NCBI GenBank assembly: GCA_022616595.1
Contig: JAKEEL010000064.1
Span: 1 to 13,510 of the forward strand
Length of the DNA stretch: 13,510 nt
Direction of reading: 5' to 3'
DNA from: Methylococcaceae bacterium
GTDB taxonomy: Bacteria; Pseudomonadota; Gammaproteobacteria; Methylococcales; UBA1147
Shown: in pieces, positions 8,330-13,510 of the stretch
How the letters are laid out: the number at the start of each line of letters is the position of its first letter
Position numbering within the stretch: the first letter of the stretch is position 1
The notes under the pieces: generated by a model
Databases searched by the model: none
The model's input: the letters and a program-made list of their open reading frames with translations, nothing else
What the model was told of the DNA's origin: nothing
Program-made: the position numbers and the translations under genes

Positions 8330-8430
8330 AGTTCGTTCACACCTGTTCTCCATGAATCCACAGTTTCGGAGACCTTCCATCCAGCCTCTTCATGGACGCA
8401 CAGATTAGCGGCGATCAGCCGCAGCATCGA

Positions 8431-8443
8431 GTGAATACTTCAC
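8431..8443. promoter_or_regulatory. 13-bp perfect palindrome, candidate operator
   Basis: GTGAA-TAC-TTCAC is a perfect inverted repeat in the divergent region between the unknown protein and the di-heme peroxidase gene. It lies just downstream of the candidate minus-strand promoter at 8455-8482, where a bound repressor would block the peptide cassette. No regulator gene is visible in the window, so the protein that would bind is unknown. Confidence 0.35.
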
Positions 8444-8454
8444 AAAATCCCCAT

Positions 8455-8482
8455 AAATTATTTCCCCGATTTGCAGCGTCAA
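8455..8482 (-). promoter_or_regulatory. Candidate promoter of the peptide cassette
   Basis: Minus strand TTGACG (8477-8482), 16-nt spacer, TAATTT (8455-8460), in an AT-rich patch. The -35 box is close to consensus and the -10 is moderate. It would give a leader of about 130 nt to the ATG at 8316. Predicted by eye only. Confidence 0.4.
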
Positions 8483-8541
8483 ATCCAAGATGATTCGCGG
8501 GGCAGATTTGTCAGCACTTCAATCATCCAACCTATGCGCTC

Positions 8542-8548
8542 AAGGAGG
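8542..8548 (+). promoter_or_regulatory. Strong ribosome binding site of the di-heme peroxidase gene
   Basis: AAGGAGG lies 5 nt before the ATG at 8554, a near-perfect Shine-Dalgarno match. It fixes the start there rather than at the in-frame ATG eleven codons later. Confidence 0.8.
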
Positions 8549-8553
8549 GTAAT

Positions 8554-10758
8554 ATGGTATTCGGATTTTCCAGAAATGATACGATGGCGCGGTTCGAGAC
8601 CGGCGGAATCCGGGTGTTGAGACGACTGGATCACGGTCTATCCGCTACCCGACTCCGACTGCTTGCCGTTCTTCTTGCGCTCAGTGCCGCGGGCGGCGAG
8701 GTGTCATCCGAGCCGGCACCTGCCGAATCTTTTACGCAGATTCAATCGCCCGAGCAAGCCCGCGGGCTGGGCTTGGATTCGCTGCACCAGGCAATACAGC
8801 GCGATGGCGGAGTGCCTCTGCCCGAACGGCTGGACGATTTCATTAAAGACCGGCGTGCCGCACTTCAACTCGGTAAGGCCTTGTTCTGGGATATGCAGGT
8901 CGGCAGCGACGGTGTTCAGGCTTGCGCGAGCTGTCATTTCCACGCGGGGGCCGACAATCGATCGACCAATCAGCTCAACCCGAATACCACGAGTTTCGTG
9001 AATCTGCGTGAAGACGACGTCCAGGGATACTTCAATGCGTCGAGATCACTCGATATCGAATTCCATACCCGTCAGCCCGGTGCCAGGCTGAGCCGCGAAG
9101 ATTTTCCGTTCATCAAATCGATCCAGGATCTCACCGAGAACGCGGATGGCAGCATCCGGCCCACCGAAGGCAACAGTAACGACATCGGGTCTTCCATGGG
9201 TGTGTTCCTGACCTTGTTCGACGGCATCGAACCCGGCTCGCCGGCGGATCTCGGAACCCCGTTGCAGGATCGGATATGGCAGAGTGAAAACGGAGAAAGC
9301 CTGCGCCGGGTCGAGCCCAGAAACACTCCGACCGTGATCAACGCGGTTTTCAATTTCACCAATTTCTGGGAGGGGCGCGCGAACCCGCACTTCAACGGCC
9401 AGAACGCATTCGGCGATCAGGACCCGGGCGCTTTTATCGTGGTCAATGACCCGAGCACGGGGCTCGGGATCGAACAAATTTCCCTCGCGAATGCGAGTCT
9501 GGCATCCCAGGCCGTCAGTCCGACCCTGAGCTTTTTCGAGATGTCATTCATCGGCCGGCAATTCCCCGATATCGGCATCAAAATGCTGCGGCGCTCGCAG
9601 GAAACCGGTTCTGCGCTGGTTCCCCTCGGGCTGCAGAAAGTTCATCCTCTCGATTCCGTACTCGGGCCTCTTTCCAATTCGCCAGAGCCTGGATTGAAGA
9701 TGGCTTATGAAGAGATGATCAAAAAAGCGTTCGCGGACCGGTATTGGAACTCGGATGAGCCCGTGGAACTGAACGCCGTGGAATACACGCATATGGAAGC
9801 GAACTTCAGCCTGTTTTTCGGGCTCGCGGTCGCGCTTTATGAATCGACCCTGGTGTCCGATCGCAGCTCCTTCGACACTTGGATGGAAAGCGGGCGATTC
9901 AACAGTGGTTTTAGACAGAACGAGCTTGCGGGGCTGAATTTGTTCGTCAATGAAGGCCAGTGCATCAGCTGTCACACGGGCCCTGAATTCACCTCGGCTT
10001 CCATAAGGGCCGCGCGCGGCGGTGCGAACACGATCGGGGCCATGGCCATGACGGACGGCAATGCCCTGTTCGACACTGGTTTTTTCAACATCTCCGTCAC
10101 ACCGACCACGGACGATATCGGGCGCGGCGACCGGGATCCCTTCGATCAACCCCTCGCATTTTCCCGCCAGGCGCTTTTCGACCGGCTCGGCGTCGCTCCG
10201 ATCGGTTTTCCAATCCTCGGCGGCGATCGTCTGCCGGCATTGGATGACGGTCTCGAGCATCCGGTGTGTGAGGATCAAAACGGGAGCGGATTCTGCGAGA
10301 GAAACGAGCCGATTAACCCGGACTTTCAACGCGTCGCTGTCGATGGCGCGTTCAAGACTCCGGGATTGCGCAACACCGAGCTGACCGGACCCTACTTTCA
10401 TAATGGTGGTATGGCTACTTTGAGGCAGGTCGTTCAGTTCTACAACCGCGGCGGCAACTTTTGCCGGTTCAATGTGAAGGATCTGGACCCGACCATTCAA
10501 CCTCTGGGACTCAGCAGCGCGCAAGAAGAACAACTGGTCCGCTTTCTGCTTTCGCTGACCGATTCCCGCGTGAAATTCCGGCGCGCGCCCTTCGATCACC
10601 CGGAAATCCGGATTCCCGAGGATGGACAAAACCAGGGCCGTATGCGCACGATCCGGGCCGTTGGCGCCTCCGGTTCACCGATCCCGCTGAATTCCTTCCT
10701 GAACCTGAATCCGAGGGATGGGATCTTTACCCCGGATGGAGTTTGTTCGAAGGATTGA
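8554..10758 (+). CDS. Exported di-heme cytochrome c peroxidase/MauG-superfamily protein (long form)
   Basis: A 734-residue predicted periplasmic or surface di-heme c-type protein. The N-terminus has a basic stretch then a hydrophobic core LRLLAVLLALSAAGG (about residues 34-50), read as a Sec signal with a long n-region. Heme-attachment motifs are CASCH at 124-128 and CISCH at 470-474. LGKALFWD before heme 1, GLNLFVNEGQ before heme 2 and the block FKTPGLRNTELTGPYFHNGG (600-619) are typical of the peroxidase/MauG superfamily. At 734 residues it is about twice the length of classical bacterial peroxidases, with ~345 residues between the hemes. Large relatives exist, for example the surface-associated peroxidase described in Methylococcus (from memory). 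Likely role: reduction of peroxide or oxidation of a protein/peptide substrate using c-type electron carriers. It is divergent from the peptide cassette; a functional link is possible but unproven. Confidence 0.88.
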   Translation: MVFGFSRNDTMARFETGGIRVLRRLDHGLSATRLRLLAVLLALSAAGGEVSSEPAPAESFTQIQSPEQARGLGLDSLHQAIQRDGGVPLPERLDDFIKDRRAALQLGKALFWDMQVGSDGVQACASCHFHAGADNRSTNQLNPNTTSFVNLREDDVQGYFNASRSLDIEFHTRQPGARLSREDFPFIKSIQDLTENADGSIRPTEGNSNDIGSSMGVFLTLFDGIEPGSPADLGTPLQDRIWQSENGESLRRVEPRNTPTVINAVFNFTNFWEGRANPHFNGQNAFGDQDPGAFIVVNDPSTGLGIEQISLANASLASQAVSPTLSFFEMSFIGRQFPDIGIKMLRRSQETGSALVPLGLQKVHPLDSVLGPLSNSPEPGLKMAYEEMIKKAFADRYWNSDEPVELNAVEYTHMEANFSLFFGLAVALYESTLVSDRSSFDTWMESGRFNSGFRQNELAGLNLFVNEGQCISCHTGPEFTSASIRAARGGANTIGAMAMTDGNALFDTGFFNISVTPTTDDIGRGDRDPFDQPLAFSRQALFDRLGVAPIGFPILGGDRLPALDDGLEHPVCEDQNGSGFCERNEPINPDFQRVAVDGAFKTPGLRNTELTGPYFHNGGMATLRQVVQFYNRGGNFCRFNVKDLDPTIQPLGLSSAQEEQLVRFLLSLTDSRVKFRRAPFDHPEIRIPEDGQNQGRMRTIRAVGASGSPIPLNSFLNLNPRDGIFTPDGVCSKD

Positions 10759-10761
10759 GCG

Positions 10762-10869
10762 CCGGAAGCATGGATTGCCTCCTCGATTCAGCCGCTGGCT
10801 GAATCTCTCCCACGCCCCCAAAAGCCGCGGGATCGGTTTCTCTCCTCACAGGACACCGACCCGCGGCTT
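10762..10869 (+). ncRNA. Three-hairpin unit, copy A (structured RNA or elaborate terminator)
   Basis: Begins 3 nt after the stop of the di-heme gene with CCGGAAGCATGGAT. Hairpin 1: GGAAGC/GCCTCC around ATGGATT, one mismatch. Hairpin 2: GATTCAGCC-GCT-GGCTGAATC (10785-10805), perfect. Hairpin 3 (10822-10869): AAGCCGCGGG then a bulged A then TCGGT, closing on ACCGA and CCCGCGGCTT, with a small apical TCCT/AGGA helix. There is little U-tract after it. It may end the upstream transcript, act as its 3' UTR element, or be part of a small RNA. Its twin at 11032 argues for a maintained structure. Confidence 0.55.
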
Positions 10870-11031
10870 CCTGTTTCGCGAGCGCCCGGCAAATCGCACC
10901 CTCAGCCGAAATGGTCTTAATTCACACGCTCCGGGGGAATAATCGACAGATTTCAAACCGGGTGATGCGTACACTGATCATCAACGGAAGCACATTGACC
11001 GGGCGAAGGAACCGCTCACAGGGACGACTCT

Positions 11032-11138
11032 CCGGAAGCATGGATCGCTTCCACGTTTTCACTGCTTGAAAAATTTCCTCCTCGCGCTACGAAACCGCGG
11101 GCCCGGTCTCGAATGACGACACCGGCCCGCGGCTTTTT
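11032..11138 (+). ncRNA. Three-hairpin unit, copy B, ending in a rho-independent terminator
   Basis: Starts with the same 14 bp CCGGAAGCATGGAT as copy A. Hairpin 1: GGAAGC/GCTTCC around ATGGATC, perfect. Hairpin 2: TTTTCA-CTGCT-TGAAAA (11056-11072), unlike copy A in sequence but in the same place. Hairpin 3 (11095-11132): CCGCGGG, a bulged C, CCGGT, closing on ACCGG and CCCGCGG, followed by CTTTTTCTT. The bulge sits where copy A has its bulge, and one pair changes from T-A to C-G. It lies in a stretch with no gene, far from any plus-strand ORF, so it may be its own transcript. No convincing promoter was found. Confidence 0.55.
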
Positions 11139-11228
11139 CTTAAGCGCTTGGCCGGCATCGTAATCCAATCGATGTTATCCATTCAGACCGTGAACCGGCC
11201 GTAATCCGTCGCATTCTTCTCCAGGCCT

Positions 11229-11933
11229 TCAGGCTTCCGGGTAGAAAGCCTGCCCCACCCGATCGCAGTAGCGGCCCAGATTTTCGTGTTCGAGAACGGT
11301 CTGTCTGGATGGACTGTCCAGCGTGCAGTATAGAATCGATGAAAGAAATGCATAAACCGAGGCATCGTAACTCGAATGGCGATCGCCGAGTATGAAATCC
11401 TGCTGCCCCAACAAATCGCTCACGGCTCGAATGTCGTCATTCGCGAGCGTTTGAATTTCCGAGGGCCGATGCCTCCCGAGCCCCTGTCCGTGCAGTGTGC
11501 GTTTCACCGATGCCTGCGCGATCCGAGGAACAATCGAACGGATCACGGTCGGCATGCCGCCAAAAAACTGGAGGCTGACCTTCGCCCAGTTCACGGGGTC
11601 GAGCCAACGTTCGGACACAACCGCCCAGTACAGATGTTCTTCGAGCATCCTGGTCACCGCGAGACCGGTTGCCCGCTGCTCCGCACGCAGATGCGCATCG
11701 ATCGGATAGCGATAGGTTTCGATCAGATATTTGAGGATGAATGTCGAATCTGCAATCGTTTTGTCACCGTCGGTGATGAAGGGCAGCTTGCCCTTCGGGC
11801 CTTTGCGCGGATCCGAGAGGCTGATCGTTTCATATTCCGCGCCGACCATCCGCAGAAAGGTTTCCACTTTGACACAGAAAGGGCTCGGATCCCTCAATCC
11901 AAACGCGGGGTGAAACTTGTAAAGGCAAATCAT
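11229..11933 (-). CDS. Metaxin/Tom37-like glutathione S-transferase family protein
   Basis: A 234-residue soluble protein of the thioredoxin-fold GST superfamily. The N-terminal domain reads MICLYKFHPAFGLRDPSPFC with the Cys-type SPFC segment near residue 20, then KLPFITDGD (the cis-Pro strand-turn) and IADSTFILKYL, where the glutathione-contacting Asp-Ser pair is expected. This pattern fits the metaxin/failed-axon type N-domain rather than classical alpha/beta-class GSTs. The C-terminal helical domain includes ILGDRHSSYDASVYAFLSS, the characteristic N-capping/Asp motif. The start is ATG at 11933 with GGAGG 8 nt upstream; a TTG eight codons earlier is less likely. It is a lone gene, convergent with the hairpin region and divergent from the gamma-glutamyltransferase gene. 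Substrate unknown; the neighbouring glutathione-degrading type enzyme is suggestive only. Confidence 0.88.
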   Translation of the reverse strand: MICLYKFHPAFGLRDPSPFCVKVETFLRMVGAEYETISLSDPRKGPKGKLPFITDGDKTIADSTFILKYLIETYRYPIDAHLRAEQRATGLAVTRMLEEHLYWAVVSERWLDPVNWAKVSLQFFGGMPTVIRSIVPRIAQASVKRTLHGQGLGRHRPSEIQTLANDDIRAVSDLLGQQDFILGDRHSSYDASVYAFLSSILYCTLDSPSRQTVLEHENLGRYCDRVGQAFYPEA

Positions 11934-11941
11934 GTCATCGT

Positions 11942-11946
11942 CCTCC
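11942..11946 (-). promoter_or_regulatory. Ribosome binding site deciding the GST start
   Basis: GGAGG on the minus strand, 8 nt before the ATG at 11933. This favours that ATG over the longer TTG-initiated reading from 11957. Confidence 0.7.
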
Positions 11947-12149
11947 GATCGGTCCAAAAAAGCGGGATAGTTTCCGGGAAATGACTACGGGATTTCAGTT
12001 CCCCGGATCGCCGCCGCAATGATATCTCAGCCCCGATCGACAGGAAATCCATTCATCGGCATCCGCATGCCGGTCAGAAATCGTCACCGCGCGCATCGGC
12101 CTTTTCCTTGCCGATCCGGAATCGCGGCCGATGTCAGGCGACGGATACA

Positions 12150-12198
12150 CGATTCAATCCAAATTCAGTATCATGGACCGATTCAATCGCTCAAATTC
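12150..12198 (+). repeat. Imperfect direct repeat upstream of the gamma-glutamyltransferase gene
   Basis: CGATTCAATC followed by CAAATTC occurs at 12150-12166 and again at 12179-12198, the second copy with three extra bases (GCT) between the two blocks. TATCAT, a fair -10 element, lies between the copies (12170-12175). The repeats could be paired binding sites for a regulator or a small tandem duplication. No matching -35 box is clear. Confidence 0.4.
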
Positions 12199-12206
12199 CT
12201 TCCAGC

Positions 12207-13510
12207 ATGAAATACAAAGGCGCCGTTGCCGCCGGGCACGAACAAACTGTGAAAGCCGCCGCGATCATTCTCGATGAAGGCGGCAACGCATTCGACGCCG
12301 CGGTCGCCGCGCATTTCGCGGCCTGTGTTGCCGAACCGGTGCTCGCCTCGCTCGGCGGCGGCGGTTTCCTCACAGCCTATTCCGCGCCGAGCGATGCCAC
12401 GGTATACGATTTTTTCGTCCAGACACCGGGATTTCGCAAGCCTGCGGACGAAATCGAGTTTTTTCCGGTCTGCGTGGATTTCGGGACCGCCCGGCAGGAA
12501 TTTCAGGTCGGCATGGGCTCGGTGGCGACGCCCGGCGTGGTTCGCGGCTTGTTTGCGATCCATCGCGATCTCTGCCGTATGCCGATGCGGCGACTGATCG
12601 AGCCAGCCGTCGAACTCGCGAAGCAAGGTGTCCGCGTGAATGCACTCCAGGCTTATATTTTCGATCTGGTCCAGGCGATCTATTCATTCCGCGCCCAGAC
12701 CCGGGCTTTGTTTCATCCCCCATCCGAACCGGACCGAATGCTCAAGGAAGGCGACCTGTTCCGGATTCCGGACTTTGCCGACTGCCTTGAGTGTCTGGCC
12801 GCGGAAGGGGAGGATCTTTTCTACCGCGGTGAAATCGCTCGAAGAATTTCAGACATGTGCGCGCAATCCGGAGGCAGCTTGAGCCGGCAGGACCTTGACA
12901 CCTACCGGATCGAGAAGCGCAAACCCTTGTCTTTGACCTACCGGGGTTACCGCCTGCTGACCAATCCGCCGCCGAGTTCGGGCGGCCTGTTGATCGGCTT
13001 TGCGCTGAACCTCCTCGAAGAATTCGCTCCCGCCAGGCACGGATTCGGCTCGGCGGACTATCTTCACCTGCTGGCAAATATTCTCGGTCTCACGGAGAAG
13101 GCGCGCCTGGATATCGAACTCGACGAATCCAAGGCCTGTCCCACCAAGACCTTGCTCGATCCCGACTACATCCGATTGTACCGGCAGCAAATCCAGCCGC
13201 GGCCCTTCTGTTCACGCGGCACGACGCAGATCAGCGTAGCCGACGGCGCGGGCAACCTTGCGAGTCTGAGCACCAGCAACGGCGAGGGTTGCGGCTATCT
13301 GGTGCCGGGGACCGGAATCTCTTTGAACAACATGCTCGGCGAGGAAGACCTGAACCCCCGAGGATTCAATCTTTGGCCCGAGAATACGCGCATGACTTCC
13401 ATGATGGCGCCGAGTCTTTTATTCTTCGACCGGAGGCGGGTTGCCCTGGGTTCCGGAGGATCGAATCGCCTGCGGACCGCGATTCTTCAGGTACTCGTGA
13501 ATCTGATTGA
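12207..13510 (+). CDS. ggt: Gamma-glutamyltransferase-like protein (3' end beyond window)
   Basis: An open frame from ATG 12207 to the window edge, at least 434 residues, C-terminus not seen. It belongs to the self-cleaving N-terminal nucleophile family that transfers or hydrolyses gamma-glutamyl groups, for example from glutathione. AGHEQTVKAAAIILDEGGNA and FDAAVAAHFAACVAEP near the start and LGGGGFLT match the large subunit. The predicted cleavage/nucleophile Thr is residue 339 in RGTTQISVADGAGN. The small subunit then shows GTGISLNNMLGEEDLNP, MMAPSLLF and GSGGSNRLRTA, which contact substrate in the family. No signal peptide precedes the first conserved block, so it looks cytoplasmic, unlike the periplasmic E. 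coli enzyme. The ribosome site is weak (no clear GGAG). It is divergent from the GST gene. Family assignment is firm; substrate may differ from glutathione. Confidence 0.9.
   Translation, partial: MKYKGAVAAGHEQTVKAAAIILDEGGNAFDAAVAAHFAACVAEPVLASLGGGGFLTAYSAPSDATVYDFFVQTPGFRKPADEIEFFPVCVDFGTARQEFQVGMGSVATPGVVRGLFAIHRDLCRMPMRRLIEPAVELAKQGVRVNALQAYIFDLVQAIYSFRAQTRALFHPPSEPDRMLKEGDLFRIPDFADCLECLAAEGEDLFYRGEIARRISDMCAQSGGSLSRQDLDTYRIEKRKPLSLTYRGYRLLTNPPPSSGGLLIGFALNLLEEFAPARHGFGSADYLHLLANILGLTEKARLDIELDESKACPTKTLLDPDYIRLYRQQIQPRPFCSRGTTQISVADGAGNLASLSTSNGEGCGYLVPGTGISLNNMLGEEDLNPRGFNLWPENTRMTSMMAPSLLFFDRRRVALGSGGSNRLRTAILQVLVNLI

Larger units (their letters stand above)
10759..11228. other. 470-bp region without a protein gene
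   Basis: Apart from the two hairpin units (10762-10869 and 11032-11138) I see no coding region with a plausible start and ribosome site. The spacer 10870-11031 holds no recognisable motif. 11139-11228 is the downstream side of the minus-strand GST gene and shows no clear terminator for it. Confidence 0.6.

Noticed and set aside
8317..8427. 37-residue N-terminal extension of the unknown protein from ATG 8427
   Set aside because: Weak ribosome site, and the start would lie about 20 nt from the predicted transcription start. ATG 8316 has TGAGGG at 8 nt.
8513..8540. TTGTCA...CTATGC as a plus-strand promoter for the di-heme gene
   Set aside because: The implied transcription start would fall in or after the Shine-Dalgarno site, and the -10 match is poor.
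9544..10629. 361-codon minus-strand open frame
   Set aside because: Antisense to the well-supported di-heme gene, with no family motif; a codon-bias shadow.
12095..12115. ATCGGC/GCCGAT inverted repeat with a pyrimidine loop
   Set aside because: Only a 6-bp stem with no U-tract and no gene ending nearby; likely chance.
13289..13510. 73-codon plus-strand frame at the right edge
   Set aside because: Overlaps the gamma-glutamyltransferase small-subunit region in another frame; no independent support.

Overview
The window looks like a moderately GC-rich proteobacterial chromosome, most likely gammaproteobacterial. The reasons are ordinary Shine-Dalgarno sites, a periplasmic di-heme peroxidase-like protein, a metaxin-type glutathione S-transferase and a gamma-glutamyltransferase. 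No tRNA, rRNA, insertion sequence or CRISPR array is visible, and the taxon is an inference from gene content only.

Positions 41-8316, all on the minus strand, read as one cassette for a secreted, ribosomally made peptide. In transcription order it holds: a ~615-residue protein of no family I can name (6469-8316); a 31-codon peptide gene (6279-6374) rich in Lys/Arg at its start and ending in a Cys/Tyr-bearing tail; a rho-independent terminator or attenuator (6237-6267); a HlyD-type membrane fusion protein (4913-6103); an ABC exporter with an intact C39 cysteine peptidase domain (2172-4916); and a second ABC half-transporter with what looks like a dead C39-like N-terminus (41-2185). The last three genes overlap by a few bases and are probably translationally coupled. 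The natural reading is that the unknown protein acts on the small peptide, the C39 domain trims it, and the two ABC subunits with HlyD export it. The peptide and the unknown protein are the undescribed part.

A divergent gene (8554-10758) encodes an exported ~734-residue di-heme protein of the cytochrome c peroxidase/MauG superfamily. Whether it belongs to the peptide system is open. The shared upstream region carries a candidate minus-strand promoter and a 13-bp palindrome.

The 470-bp gap 10759-11228 has no gene but contains two copies of a ~105-nt unit built of three successive hairpins. The copies share a 14-bp identical lead motif and a compensatory base-pair change in the last stem, so they look like a duplicated structured RNA or a specialised terminator.

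The right end holds a metaxin-like GST on the minus strand (11229-11933) and, divergent from it, a cytoplasmic-looking gamma-glutamyltransferase that runs off the window (12207-13510). These two look like unrelated housekeeping or accessory genes.
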